In this document: piece after piece, positions 13,850-22,716 of the stretch
How positions within the stretch are numbered: the first letter of the stretch is position 1
Layout of the letters: each line of letters opens with the position of its first letter
Source of the DNA: an uncultured Chromatiaceae bacterium
Lineage (GTDB): Bacteria; Pseudomonadota; Gammaproteobacteria; Enterobacterales; Alteromonadaceae
DNA: 26,965 nt
Direction: 5' to 3'
Assembly: GCA_946482615.1 (NCBI GenBank)
Contig: CAMLSF010000033.1
Coordinates: 1-26,965, forward strand
Notes under the pieces: generated by a model
Told to the model about the DNA's origin: nothing
Seen by the model: only the letters and a program-made list of their open reading frames with translations
The model's database searches: none
Position numbers and translations under genes: made by a program

Positions 13850-15670
13850 TTAGAGTTCCCGGCAAAAACGTTGTCTTAGCACTTGTTGCTCGTCACTGAT
13901 CACCGCAAAAGCGTCTTTGAGCTGATGGCGTTGCAGCAAACTCAGTTGGCTTGGATCCAGCAAGTTAGATAAGTGTCGGCCCCGTTTCATATCCTGCGCC
14001 TGCAATTGCCAGCGTAAATTAGCCAGCACATCCAATGCGCCCTGTAAATTCTGTTGCTGGCGCTGAGTCAACACAGCCTGTTGCAGTAACAGGTTCAGTC
14101 GATCTCTGGTACTGACCGCCTGAACTCCTGCAGATAAAGCATAAACCCGTACTAAATCTGTTACCAGGCTAACACCGCGCTTTTTCAGATCCAGACCTTT
14201 ACGTTGCCGGCCATCCTGCTCCAGCAGAAAGTGTTTAAAGAATCCGAGCGGAGGTTGTCGCTCTGTGGCATTTTTTGCGAGTTGATACAAAAATAATTCG
14301 TTATTTTTGCAGCGTGCCAGCACGTCTTCGTGCAATACGTTAAATAAACCTTTACTACCATGAACCAGGCGCATATCAAAAAAAATACTGCTGTTAAGCA
14401 AAGCTTGTGGATCTGGTGTATTCAGCCATTTGGCAAAACGGCCAGACCAGCCTTTTAGACTTAACCGCAGCTCAGGGTTGGATGCCATAATATGGCCTTC
14501 ACACAACGCCTGCCCACTGGATGCAAGGCCATTGCAGACAATGTCTGACAAGGCTGAAAAATAATCGGCAACAGCGCCAACGGGCTCTTTTTCCAACAGT
14601 AATGCATTGTCCTGGTCGGCGCTGGGTAACATATCCCGTCTTGCCTGGGAGCCAAACACCAGCCAGCTGTAGACACAAGGGGCAGGGCCAAGCTGTTGTT
14701 CTGCAATGTTCAACCAGCTTTGGACTAAGGCGTCCATGATACTGGTCAGTACGCTACTGACTTCATAAGAAGGGATTTGCTGCTCATCCAGTTGCAAGGC
14801 CAGTTGCTGTATTTGCGGCGTGATGGCCTGTAAACCTGCGGCCTGATGCTGACGGTGAATATGGCTGATCAGAAAAACCGGGTGTTCCTGCTGGCTACGG
14901 ATTAAATCTGTGGTGGTAAGTACGCCTATGGCTTTGCCATGTTCTTCCACCGGTAAATGGTGAATATTGTGTTGGCTCATTTGCTGAATGGCTTCAAAAG
15001 CAAAACAATTGATATCAATACTGTGCGGTGTTTTCGTCATCACCTGCGACACGCTGGTTGAGGCGGACAAGTTATGCGCCAGCACCCGGCTGCGTAAATC
15101 GCGGTCAGTCAGAATGCCCACCAGTTTTTCGTCTTGCTCAATCAGTACGCAGGATACCCGCTGTGCTGTCATCAGCAGGGCGGCTTGTTGCACTGTATCT
15201 GCGCATCCAATCGACACTTTGCGTCTGGCAACTAAGTCGGCCACTTTTAAGGTGGAGGTATTTTGCTGTTGACTGTTCTGGTACAAATGCAAGCGGCGGC
15301 TAAATAAACGCTGGAAAAATAAATCAAAATTTTTGTACTGATGACGTAATTTATCAAAACTCTCCTGAGGTAAAAAATAGACCAGCCCATCTTCCTCGCA
15401 GCGAATAGTGTCAGGATCGGCAAGACCTGTCAGTAATAACTGATAGCCATAATAATCACCGGTTTGTAAATGAGTCAGACGTTGTTGTTCTGTGTGCAGA
15501 GCGAATAAACCTGAACGTATCAGCATCAGTTGTGGTTCTGGTTGCAGTGTTTCCCCTCCAGCCAGATAGACTACTGTCAGTTCCCGGCACAAGCTTTCAA
15601 GTACATGAGGTGCCAGGTCGTCAAAAGGCGGCGTTTGCTGCAAAAAAGTAACCACTTCCTGAACTTGCAT
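13850..15670 (-). CDS. DUF294 nucleotidyltransferase with cNMP-like and CBS domains
   Basis: A 606-residue cytoplasmic protein. Domains in order: a cyclic-nucleotide-binding-like domain (about 12-125), two CBS domains (about 142-195 with VGILTDRDLR, and 207-260 with IGVLTTTDLI), a DUF294 nucleotidyltransferase-like domain (about 285-425), and a helical DUF294 C-terminal domain. The transferase motif is FGSQARRDMLPSADQDN: G340-S341, then D352 and D354 as likely metal ligands, akin to GlnD/GlnE enzymes. The first domain has GDYYGYQLLL but not the canonical phosphate-binding Arg (DPDT instead of PRxAT), so cAMP binding is doubtful. CBS domains may sense adenylates. I chose ATG 15670, which follows GGAAGG; an upstream TTG at 15691 lies in the terminator's T-run. 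It is cotranslated with the exonuclease. Modification of a neighbour protein is an attractive but untested role. Confidence 0.88.
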   Translation of the reverse strand: MQVQEVVTFLQQTPPFDDLAPHVLESLCRELTVVYLAGGETLQPEPQLMLIRSGLFALHTEQQRLTHLQTGDYYGYQLLLTGLADPDTIRCEEDGLVYFLPQESFDKLRHQYKNFDLFFQRLFSRRLHLYQNSQQQNTSTLKVADLVARRKVSIGCADTVQQAALLMTAQRVSCVLIEQDEKLVGILTDRDLRSRVLAHNLSASTSVSQVMTKTPHSIDINCFAFEAIQQMSQHNIHHLPVEEHGKAIGVLTTTDLIRSQQEHPVFLISHIHRQHQAAGLQAITPQIQQLALQLDEQQIPSYEVSSVLTSIMDALVQSWLNIAEQQLGPAPCVYSWLVFGSQARRDMLPSADQDNALLLEKEPVGAVADYFSALSDIVCNGLASSGQALCEGHIMASNPELRLSLKGWSGRFAKWLNTPDPQALLNSSIFFDMRLVHGSKGLFNVLHEDVLARCKNNELFLYQLAKNATERQPPLGFFKHFLLEQDGRQRKGLDLKKRGVSLVTDLVRVYALSAGVQAVSTRDRLNLLLQQAVLTQRQQQNLQGALDVLANLRWQLQAQDMKRGRHLSNLLDPSQLSLLQRHQLKDAFAVISDEQQVLRQRFCREL

Positions 15671-15689
15671 ACAACCTTCCTGCTTTGTC

Positions 15690-15716
15690 AAAAAACAAGG
15701 CGTGTTGCCACGCCTT
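15690..15716 (-). terminator. Intrinsic terminator between symporter and DUF294 gene
   Basis: On the minus strand AAGGCGTG, loop GCAA, CACGCCTT, then G and six T. It lies after the ERIC element and just before the DUF294 ribosome binding site, so the symporter transcript probably ends here and the DUF294 gene depends on readthrough or a promoter not recognised. Confidence 0.8.
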
Positions 15717-15726
15717 TTATTTATCT

Positions 15727-15852
15727 ATACCCAAAGTAATTGAAGTTGCAGGGAGGCGACAAGAGCGTGAGACCCCAGGAGCATAGTTTACCTATGTGAC
15801 TGGGGCGAGAGCTCGCAGTCAACAAAGCTGCAGCTTCAAGTACGAAGGGTAT
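15727..15852. repeat. ERIC-type intergenic repeat (126 bp)
   Basis: The 126-bp unit is bounded by ATACCC and GGGTAT and has the hallmarks of the enterobacterial repetitive intergenic consensus: a central palindrome CCCCAGGAGCATAG-TTTAC-CTATGTGACTGGGG, followed by CAGCTTCAAG and GAAGGGTAT at the right end. Nearly the whole element can fold into one long hairpin. It lies 8 bp after the symporter stop, between that gene and an intrinsic terminator. ERIC elements are non-autonomous and thought to be spread by unknown means; transcribed copies can alter mRNA stability. Confidence 0.88.
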
Positions 15853-15860
15853 GCTTGAGC

Positions 15861-17579
15861 TTAGTGAGCCTGGGCTGCACCCGCTCCTTTTGGATAACGG
15901 ATTTGTTCCACTATGTCCTGTACATCCTGTGGTACTTCTTTGGTTACTTTACTCACTACAAAAGCCACCACAAAGTTCACCAGCATACCTACAGTACCTA
16001 TGCCCTCAGGAGAGATACCAAAGAGCCAGTTTTCAGGTTTGTTTTCAGCTAGTGGGGTGATAAAAATACCTTTGAAGTACAGTATATAACCCACAGTGAA
16101 AACGATACCTGCCAACATGCCGGCGATAGCGCCTTCCTTATTCATTTTCTTGTAGAAAATACCAAGAATAATGGCAGGGAAGAAACTCGCCGCAGCTAAG
16201 CCGAAGGCAAAAGCCACCACCTCCGCGACAAAGCCTGGTGGGTTAATACCTAAGTAACCTGCCACTATGATAGCCACAGCTGCGGCCAACCGGGCTGCCA
16301 GTAGCTCTTGTTTATCGGTAATTTTGGGCATCAGATTTCGTTTGAGTAAATCATGTGAAATGGACGTCGAAATGACCAGTAACAAACCAGCGGCTGTGGA
16401 TAACGCAGCGGCAATACCGCCAGCGGCCACCAAAGCAATCACCCAATCCGGTAATTGAGCAATTTCCGGGTTGGCCAATACCATGATGTCACGGTCAATG
16501 GTCATTTCGTTGCGTTCGTCACCTGAGTAGAACATACGACCATCACCATTTTTATCCTCATGTTTAATTAAGCCGGTTTTCTCCCAGTTTTTGATCCAGG
16601 TGGGCGCTTCTGTGACTAAAGTACCCTGAGCATCCGGACCATTGATGGTATCTATCATGTTGTAGCGGGCAAAAGCACCGATAGCAGGAGCTGTAGTGTA
16701 CAAAATCATGATAAAAATCAATGCCCAGCCTGCAGAGATACGGGCATCTTTAACTCTTGGTACAGTGAAGAAGCGCACTATCACGTGAGGTAAACCAGCA
16801 GTACCTACCATCAGAGCCGCGGTAATAGCAAAGACGTCCGCTGTGGATTTGGTGCCTTCGGTATAAGCGGCAAAGCCAAGTTCTGCCGAGAGTCCGTCCA
16901 GTTTATCCAGCAAATGCATGCCGGAGCCATCCGCTAAAGTCGCACCTAAACCTGTTTGTGGTAACACATGGCCTGTGATCATAATGGAGATAAAAACTGC
17001 AGGGACCATGTAAGCAAAAATCAGCACACAATACTGAGCCACTTGCGTGTAGGTAATACCTTTCATGCCGCCTAAAACAGCATAGAAAAACACCACCGCC
17101 ATACCTATGATCACGCCTGTGGTGATATCGACTTCAAGGAAGCGTGAGAACACCACACCTACACCGCGCATCTGACCTGCGACATAAGTAAAGGAGATCA
17201 GGATGGCGCAAATAACAGCCACAGTCCGGGCAGTCTGGGAGTAGTACCGGTCGCCGATAAAATCCGGCACTGTAAATTTACCAAACTTACGCAGGTAGGG
17301 GGCTAAACACAAAGCCAGTAATACATAACCACCAGTCCAGCCCATCAGGTAGACAGAACCGTCGTAGCCCATAAATGAAATTAGACCGGCCATCGAAATA
17401 AAGGACGCGGCAGACATCCAGTCCGCAGCAGTTGCCATGCCGTTTGCGACTGGGGATACACCGCCTCCGGCGACATAAAACTCTTGTGTTGAACCAGCGC
17501 GGGCCCAAATAGCGATGCCGATGTACAACGCAAAAGTTGCTCCGACAATAATGTAGGTTAAGGTCTGTAAATCCATCAT
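15861..17579 (-). CDS. Sodium:solute symporter, VC_2705 subfamily (probable acetate/monocarboxylate uptake)
   Basis: A 572-residue inner-membrane transporter of the SLC5/sodium:solute symporter family, subfamily VC_2705, related to ActP. About 13 hydrophobic helices are visible, starting with [40 protein letters not shown] is the conserved first sodium-site region, and [12 protein letters not shown] is also typical. A soluble loop at 342-347 (DKNGDG) resembles a calcium-binding EF-hand half-loop. I chose ATG 17579, after AAGGGG and seven bases past the DUF4212 stop; the next ATG (17576) is equally possible, and a start at 17624 would overlap DUF4212 without a ribosome binding site. The location in a locus with acs and a CrbS/CrbR-type pair supports acetate or a similar short acid as substrate, but this is inference. 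I leave the symbol empty because it is not orthologous ActP proper. Confidence 0.9.
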   Translation of the reverse strand: MMDLQTLTYIIVGATFALYIGIAIWARAGSTQEFYVAGGGVSPVANGMATAADWMSAASFISMAGLISFMGYDGSVYLMGWTGGYVLLALCLAPYLRKFGKFTVPDFIGDRYYSQTARTVAVICAILISFTYVAGQMRGVGVVFSRFLEVDITTGVIIGMAVVFFYAVLGGMKGITYTQVAQYCVLIFAYMVPAVFISIMITGHVLPQTGLGATLADGSGMHLLDKLDGLSAELGFAAYTEGTKSTADVFAITAALMVGTAGLPHVIVRFFTVPRVKDARISAGWALIFIMILYTTAPAIGAFARYNMIDTINGPDAQGTLVTEAPTWIKNWEKTGLIKHEDKNGDGRMFYSGDERNEMTIDRDIMVLANPEIAQLPDWVIALVAAGGIAAALSTAAGLLLVISTSISHDLLKRNLMPKITDKQELLAARLAAAVAIIVAGYLGINPPGFVAEVVAFAFGLAAASFFPAIILGIFYKKMNKEGAIAGMLAGIVFTVGYILYFKGIFITPLAENKPENWLFGISPEGIGTVGMLVNFVVAFVVSKVTKEVPQDVQDIVEQIRYPKGAGAAQAH

Positions 17580-17586
17580 CTGCCCC

Positions 17587-17853
17587 TTAATCTTCGTGGA
17601 CGTCGTATTTACGATCAAGCGCATTCATCTTGATGACGTAAATAAAGATCAGCAGTACGAAGGTGTAGATCGAACCTTGCTGCGCGAACCAGAATCCGAG
17701 CTTAAAGCCAAAAAACTGCACCATATTCAGTTGGTCTACAAATAAGATCCCAGCCGCAAAGGATACAGCAAACCAGACTGCCAGCAGTTTGAGCATCAGC
17801 GAGATATTCTCCCGCCAATAGGCTTTGGCTAATTCATTTGTTTGAAATGCCAT
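17587..17853 (-). CDS. DUF4212 small subunit of the sodium symporter
   Basis: An 88-residue membrane protein of the DUF4212 family (sodium/substrate symporter small subunit). Two hydrophobic helices are seen at about 18-38 and 59-75. The N-terminal [14 protein letters not shown] and C-terminal [11 protein letters not shown] are typical. Family members are nearly always encoded directly before a VC_2705-type symporter, as here with a 7-bp gap, and are thought to form a two-part transporter. The ATG at 17853 follows GAGGAA. The promoter has an extended -10 TGCTAGATT (plus-strand 17912-17917 for the hexamer), with a GACTAAAGTC palindrome 26 bp before it. It is divergent from the sensor kinase gene. 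Confidence 0.92.
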   Translation of the reverse strand: MAFQTNELAKAYWRENISLMLKLLAVWFAVSFAAGILFVDQLNMVQFFGFKLGFWFAQQGSIYTFVLLIFIYVIKMNALDRKYDVHED

Positions 17854-17911
17854 CGTTGTCTTCCTCTTGTTTTTTGTGGTTGTTATAAAAATTCTGTTGA
17901 CTTGCCTGCTT

Positions 17912-17917
17912 AATCTA
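17912..17917 (-). promoter_or_regulatory. -10 box of the DUF4212-symporter operon
   Basis: On the minus strand TGC-TAGATT, an extended -10 matching four of six in the hexamer, 59 bp before the start codon. It is exactly 26 bp from the GACTAAAGTC palindrome, the same distance as at acs. Confidence 0.5.
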
Positions 17918-17942
17918 GCAGCAGGTACAGGAAGCGATAGCC

Positions 17943-17954
17943 CGACTTTAGTCG
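17943..17954. promoter_or_regulatory. CrbR/ErdR-type operator candidate (symporter/sensor gap)
   Basis: CGACTTTAGTCG is a perfect 4+4 bp palindrome with a TTTA centre. It shares GAC-YTTA-GTC with the palindrome upstream of acs. Its position relative to the -10 box (about -42 and beyond) suits an activator that contacts RNA polymerase. Confidence 0.5.
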
Positions 17955-18012
17955 AAGCCCAAATGACAGATCATTGACTTTCTGGCGCTTTCTGCCAAAA
18001 GTAAGGTCAGAA

Positions 18013-21000
18013 ATGAAAAGGGAGTATGCTTTGTCAGCCTGGATAGTGGCCTTTTTGGCCTTGTTGTATGTGGGTTTGCTGTTTTTTATTGCCAACTGGG
18101 GCGAACGCCATGCCGGTGATCAACTACTACGAAAGTATGGTGGGCTGCTCTACAGCCTGGCGCTGGCCGTCTATTGCACTTCCTGGACTTACTACGGAGC
18201 AGTAGGCACAGCTGTGACCCAGGGCTGGGACTATATTCCGATTTACCTCGGACCTATTCTGGTGTTTCTGTTTGCGCAGCCCTTTTTATTTAAGCTGCTG
18301 TATGTCGCCAAAAAACAAAACGTGGCCTCGATCACCGACTTTATCAGCGCCCGTTATGGCAAACGTAAAAACATCGCCTTAGTGACAGCCTTGTTATGTT
18401 TAGTTGTGGTGATCCCTTACATAGCCTTACAACTCAAAGCTGTTGCCAGTTCCTATCAGGTGCTGCTGGGGCATGATTTATCAGATCATTCCTTACCCTG
18501 GTGGCAGGACACCGCCTGGTTCAGCGCTATGGCAATGACGGTTTTTGCTATTTTATTTGGCACCCGCAAAGTACAGCTGACAGAACAAAACCGTGGCGTG
18601 ATGGTGGCTATTGCCTTTGAATCTGTGGTGAAGTTATTTGCGCTGCTCTGTCTGGCCCTGATGGCGTATTGGTTGCTGCTACCGGAAACCATTGGTGTCA
18701 GTCAGTTTGTTGCGCATGCCAGTCATTTGCAGTACAGCACAGAGCACAACAGCTGGTTTTCTTTTGCTATAAAAACCCTGCTGGCGATGAGTGCTATTTT
18801 TCTGCTACCGCGGCAGTTTCATGTCGCTTTTGTCGAAAATGTGGACCACCGGCATTTAGGCCACGCCAAACGCTGGTATAGCAGTTATTTGTTTTTAGTC
18901 ACTTTGGTGGTGATCCCTATAGCCCTGGCTGGCATGCATTTATTCCCGGGACAACAGCATCTGGCCGATAGTTTTGTGTTGCTGATCCCGGAGAAATCAG
19001 GTTGGCATACCTTAAGTATACTGGTGTTTATCGGTGGTTTTTCTGCGGCGACTTCGATGATTATTATCTCCACTCTGGCACTGAGTACCATGATCAGTAA
19101 TGACGTGGTGATGCCGGCTATTTTACGCCGTCCAGGTCACGGCCAGCGCATCAAAGACTATAGCGGACTGATTTTACTGGTCCGCCGTACCATGATTATT
19201 ACCGTCATGCTGCTCTCTTATGGCTATTACGCTTTGTTTGCCCGCAATTACGAACTGGCTGAAACTGGTCTTTTAGCTTTTGCCTTAGCTATTCAGCTGG
19301 CCCCCGCTGTAGTGGGTGGCCTGTATTGGCGCCATGGCAATGCTTTTGGTGTTTATGCCGGTCTGGCTGTAGGTTTTACTTTGTGGTTTTTTTGTCTGAT
19401 GGTGCCACAGCTAGCTACCGTTGGCGTGTTGGATCAGGCTCTGTTGCAGCAGGGCTTGTTTGGCATTGAGGCTCTGAAACCTACCTCTTTATTTGGCGTG
19501 CAGCTGGATACTTTAAGCCATGGTGTGATTTGGTCTTTGGGACTGAATCTGAGCTGCTATCTGCTGTTTTCTGTGTTGGTTAAGGTGAACTTAAAAGATC
19601 GTTTACAGGCGGCAGCATTCGTTAAACCTACCTTACCTTTGGAGCATAAAGAGGCTCCGGTGCGGCGGGTGCGGGTTCGTCGAACAGACATCACTATGTT
19701 GTTGGAGCGTTTTATTGGTGCGCAGCGTTGTAACGAAGCTATGGCCGAATTTCAACGTCGTTTCCCTGATCTGGAGCTGCAGGATAATATTGCCGGACCT
19801 GAACTTATTGCTTTTGTTGAGCGTGAGCTGGCTGGTGTCATAGGCGCTGCTTCGGCTTTGGCTGTGGTCAGTGCAGCCACTGAAGGCAGGCAACTGGAAC
19901 TGGAAGATGTGGTGACTTTGTTTGATGACACCACACAGGCGATTCAATTTTCCCGTAAAATTTTGTTTTCGACCTTAGAGCATTTAAGTCAGGGGGTCAG
20001 CGTTGTTGACCGTGATTTAAAGCTGGTGGCCTGGAATAAAGCCTACCTGCAAATGTTTGATTACCCGGATGGCATGATCCGTATTGGCCGTCCTGTTGCC
20101 GACATTGTGCGTTTTAATGCCGAGCGTGGGCTTTTTGGTGAAGGTTCGCCTGAAGAGCATGTGGCTAAGCGTATTGCACATATGCAAAACGGTACCTCTC
20201 ATGTGTTTCAGCGGGTCAGACCGGATGGCAAAGTAATAGAGATGCGCGGTAATCCTATACCTGGCGGCGGTTTTGTCACCAGTTTTACCGACATCACTGA
20301 GCATGTCCGGGCTGTGCAGCAACTGGCCGAAGCCAAACAACATCTGGAACAGCGGGTACAGGAACGTACACACAGGATCAGTGAAATGAATCAGGAGTTG
20401 GTGGAAGAGGTGGCCAGGCGCAGTGCTACTGAGTTACAACTGTTGCAGGCCAAGGCGGAAGCTGAAGCGGCCAATGTCTCTAAAACCCGCTTTCTGGCGC
20501 TGGCTAGTCACGATATTCTGCAGCCACTGAACGCCGCCCGGCTTTTTACTGCTGCATTGCAGGATCAGAGCATGGAAGAGAGCCAGCAAAAAATTATTCA
20601 TCAGTTGGACAACTCTCTTAAAGCAACAGAAGAGCTCATTGCCACTTTGCTGGATATTGCCCGCCTGGATGATGGCCGTTTGCAACCTAAAACTCAGGCC
20701 TTATCTGTTACTGCTATTTTACAGCCGTTATCTGATGAGTTCAGGTTGTTGGCAGAGCAAAAGCAGCTCAGGCTACGCACTCATTTTGGTGACTGGCAAG
20801 TACAAACTGATGGCACCTATCTGCGGCGCATTTTGCAGAATATTCTAAGCAATGCGATTAAATACACACCTTCAGGCCAGGTGCTTGTCTCTTGCCGTAA
20901 GAGAGGCAATCGACTCTTGATGCAGGTGTGGGATACAGGCCCAGGCGTCGCAGAACATGAGCTTAAGCGTATTTTTGATGATTTTTACCGGGTGGACAGC

Positions 21001-21567
21001 ACGGCCCGTGGCCAGCAAGGGGTTGGACTAGGTTTGGCCGTCGTACAGCGTATGGCTCGTTTGCTCGGACATCAGCTTGAAGTGCATTCTGTGGTGGGCA
21101 AAGGGACTGTGTTCAGTTTGTATCTGCCGCTTGCGATAGAGCGCTCTGTGGATGAACAAAATGCAGTGCTGGAAAATCAAAGTTCTGCGTTACCACAGTG
21201 GCAGGTGCTTTGTGTGGATGACGACAGCTCAAATCTGGCCGCTTTGCGTTTATTGCTGCAGCAATGGCAATTAGGTGAGGTGAAAAGTTATGTACATGCT
21301 GAGCAATTGTTGCAGGAGGCCCCTTTGCTGGACAAACCGGATTTGCTGATTGTGGATTATCAGTTGGGGCAGGGACTCAATGGCCTGGAGCTTTATCAGC
21401 AGTTGCAACAGCATTGGGGCAAGGTCCCCGGAATATTAGTCTCTGCTGCTCCTGAGCCAGATTTGGCTCAGCGGGCGAAAGCTGCGGGTTTATTGTTTTT
21501 AGCTAAACCAATTAAACCTGCGGCACTGCGCGCTGGTATTAATCATTTAAAAAATCTGCGTTCGTAA
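18013..21567 (+). CDS. crbS: Symporter-domain hybrid sensor kinase, CrbS/MxtR type
   Basis: A 1184-residue membrane sensor. Order: an SLC5/sodium-symporter-like domain (about 1-530, roughly 13 helices), a STAC-type linker (about 550-650, RRTDITMLLERFIGAQRCNEAM), a PAS domain (about 655-770, EHLSQGVSVVDRDLKLVAWN), a coiled coil, then HisKA with phospho-acceptor H833 in LASHDILQPLN. The ATPase domain follows with N947 in NILSNAIKYT, DTGPG and GVGLGLAVV, and the receiver domain (about 1064-1184) has D1069-D1071, acceptor D1115 and KP near the end. This is the architecture of CrbS (Vibrio, Pseudomonas) and MxtR, which sense acetate or related metabolites and switch on acs through CrbR/ErdR. I chose ATG 18013 over TTG 17974 because AAGG lies 6 bases upstream. 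CbrA has a similar front end but a different partner; the nearby acs favours CrbS. Confidence 0.9.
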   Translation: MKREYALSAWIVAFLALLYVGLLFFIANWGERHAGDQLLRKYGGLLYSLALAVYCTSWTYYGAVGTAVTQGWDYIPIYLGPILVFLFAQPFLFKLLYVAKKQNVASITDFISARYGKRKNIALVTALLCLVVVIPYIALQLKAVASSYQVLLGHDLSDHSLPWWQDTAWFSAMAMTVFAILFGTRKVQLTEQNRGVMVAIAFESVVKLFALLCLALMAYWLLLPETIGVSQFVAHASHLQYSTEHNSWFSFAIKTLLAMSAIFLLPRQFHVAFVENVDHRHLGHAKRWYSSYLFLVTLVVIPIALAGMHLFPGQQHLADSFVLLIPEKSGWHTLSILVFIGGFSAATSMIIISTLALSTMISNDVVMPAILRRPGHGQRIKDYSGLILLVRRTMIITVMLLSYGYYALFARNYELAETGLLAFALAIQLAPAVVGGLYWRHGNAFGVYAGLAVGFTLWFFCLMVPQLATVGVLDQALLQQGLFGIEALKPTSLFGVQLDTLSHGVIWSLGLNLSCYLLFSVLVKVNLKDRLQAAAFVKPTLPLEHKEAPVRRVRVRRTDITMLLERFIGAQRCNEAMAEFQRRFPDLELQDNIAGPELIAFVERELAGVIGAASALAVVSAATEGRQLELEDVVTLFDDTTQAIQFSRKILFSTLEHLSQGVSVVDRDLKLVAWNKAYLQMFDYPDGMIRIGRPVADIVRFNAERGLFGEGSPEEHVAKRIAHMQNGTSHVFQRVRPDGKVIEMRGNPIPGGGFVTSFTDITEHVRAVQQLAEAKQHLEQRVQERTHRISEMNQELVEEVARRSATELQLLQAKAEAEAANVSKTRFLALASHDILQPLNAARLFTAALQDQSMEESQQKIIHQLDNSLKATEELIATLLDIARLDDGRLQPKTQALSVTAILQPLSDEFRLLAEQKQLRLRTHFGDWQVQTDGTYLRRILQNILSNAIKYTPSGQVLVSCRKRGNRLLMQVWDTGPGVAEHELKRIFDDFYRVDSTARGQQGVGLGLAVVQRMARLLGHQLEVHSVVGKGTVFSLYLPLAIERSVDEQNAVLENQSSALPQWQVLCVDDDSSNLAALRLLLQQWQLGEVKSYVHAEQLLQEAPLLDKPDLLIVDYQLGQGLNGLELYQQLQQHWGKVPGILVSAAPEPDLAQRAKAAGLLFLAKPIKPAALRAGINHLKNLRS

Positions 21568-21642
21568 CGCATAATCTGGCTGCCTCGGCGTTGCTGTGGT
21601 TAAATGCCTGATCTATGAGAATTGTTTGCAAAGGAGAGCTCA

Positions 21643-22698
21643 ATGCTGGCCAAGTTGGAAGAACGGTTTTTTTTAATCATGCTGGTGGTGGTGACTCTGG
21701 CTTTTGGTTTGGTCCTTGAGCCTTTTTGGGGCTGTATTTTCTGGGCTTGCGCCATTACCGTTATTTTTTATCCTGTCCAACAGCGGATTTTGCGTTTGAT
21801 TGGCGATAAACCAAACCGCGCTGCACTGATCACTTTATTGCTCTGTGTGCTGATAGTGATTTTACCTGTGCTGGCGATAGGCGCTGCTTTTATTCAGGAA
21901 GGCATAGCCTTTTACGACAAAATTGAAAAGGGTGAAATCAATCCGGATGGTTTTATTGAATCGATACGGCAAGCTTTTCCTGTGGTCACTGAGTTTTTAG
22001 GCCGCTTTGGTATCCAAACCGATGGCTTACGCGAAAAATTATCCTCAGGCGCCGTCGAGGCCAGTCGTTTACTGGCTAAAGAGGCCTTGTCCATAGGTCA
22101 AAACACCTTTGGTTTTATTCTGAGTTTATGTCTGATGTTATACCTGACGTTTTTCTTATTACGTGAAGGCCATCATTTAGTCGAGCTTATGGTCAGGGCT
22201 CTGCCTTTGGGTGATCAGCGTGAACGTTTGTTGTTTGCCAAATTTGCTGAGGTCACCCGGGCGACTGTCAAAGGCAATCTGGTGGTGGCTGTGGTGCAGG
22301 GCGCTTTAGGCGGGCTTATTTTCTGGCTGTTAGGTTTACCTGCTCCCATTTTATGGGGCGTGGTGATGGCCTTTTTATCCTTGTTACCGGCTGTGGGGGC
22401 TGCATTGGTCTGGTTACCTGTGTCTTTGTACTGGTACGCCACAGGTGATTGGGTGATAGCAACCATTTTGGTGGCTTACGGCGCTTTAGTTATAGGTCTG
22501 GCCGATAATATACTGCGGCCGCTTCTGGTAGGCCGGGATACCAAATTGCCGGATTATCTGGTGCTGTTTTCTACCTTAGGTGGCATTACTTTAATGGGCA
22601 TTAATGGTTTTGTATTGGGCCCTATGGTCGCCGCGCTGTTTTTAGTGTTCTGGCAAATTTTTATCGATGAGTTTCAGCGACCCACTAAGCCTGAATAA
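21643..22698 (+). CDS. AI-2E family transporter
   Basis: A 351-residue inner-membrane protein of the AI-2 exporter superfamily (YdiK/PerM/TqsA type). About eight hydrophobic helices are visible. Conserved family segments include FLSLLPAVGAALVWLP in the middle and DNILRPLLVGRDTKLPDYLVLFSTLGG near the end. Members export or exchange diverse small molecules, and the name does not prove AI-2 transport. The ATG at 21643 follows AAGGAG with good spacing; an upstream TTG at 21622 has none. It starts 75 bp after the sensor kinase on the same strand and may share its transcript, though a link to acetate is unproven. Confidence 0.9.
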   Translation: MLAKLEERFFLIMLVVVTLAFGLVLEPFWGCIFWACAITVIFYPVQQRILRLIGDKPNRAALITLLLCVLIVILPVLAIGAAFIQEGIAFYDKIEKGEINPDGFIESIRQAFPVVTEFLGRFGIQTDGLREKLSSGAVEASRLLAKEALSIGQNTFGFILSLCLMLYLTFFLLREGHHLVELMVRALPLGDQRERLLFAKFAEVTRATVKGNLVVAVVQGALGGLIFWLLGLPAPILWGVVMAFLSLLPAVGAALVWLPVSLYWYATGDWVIATILVAYGALVIGLADNILRPLLVGRDTKLPDYLVLFSTLGGITLMGINGFVLGPMVAALFLVFWQIFIDEFQRPTKPE

Positions 22699-22710
22699 TC
22701 AGGCTTAGTG
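22683..22710. terminator. Bidirectional hairpin holding a stop codon in its loop
   Basis: CACTAAGCCTGA pairs perfectly with TCAGGCTTAGTG (12 bp) around loop ATAA, which contains the TAA stop of the AI-2E gene (22696-22698). It separates that gene from the convergent response regulator, whose stop is 7 bp away. No T-run follows. Confidence 0.65.
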
Positions 22711-22716
22711 TGCTCG

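Noticed and set aside
15727..15852. Possible CRISPR repeat or insertion-sequence end
   Set aside because: There is a single copy with no spacers and no transposase gene nearby; length and internal palindrome fit an ERIC element.
18013..21567. CbrA rather than CrbS identity for the sensor kinase
   Set aside because: CbrA has a similar symporter-type front end but works with an NtrC-type partner; here the nearby regulator is LuxR-type and acs is in the locus.
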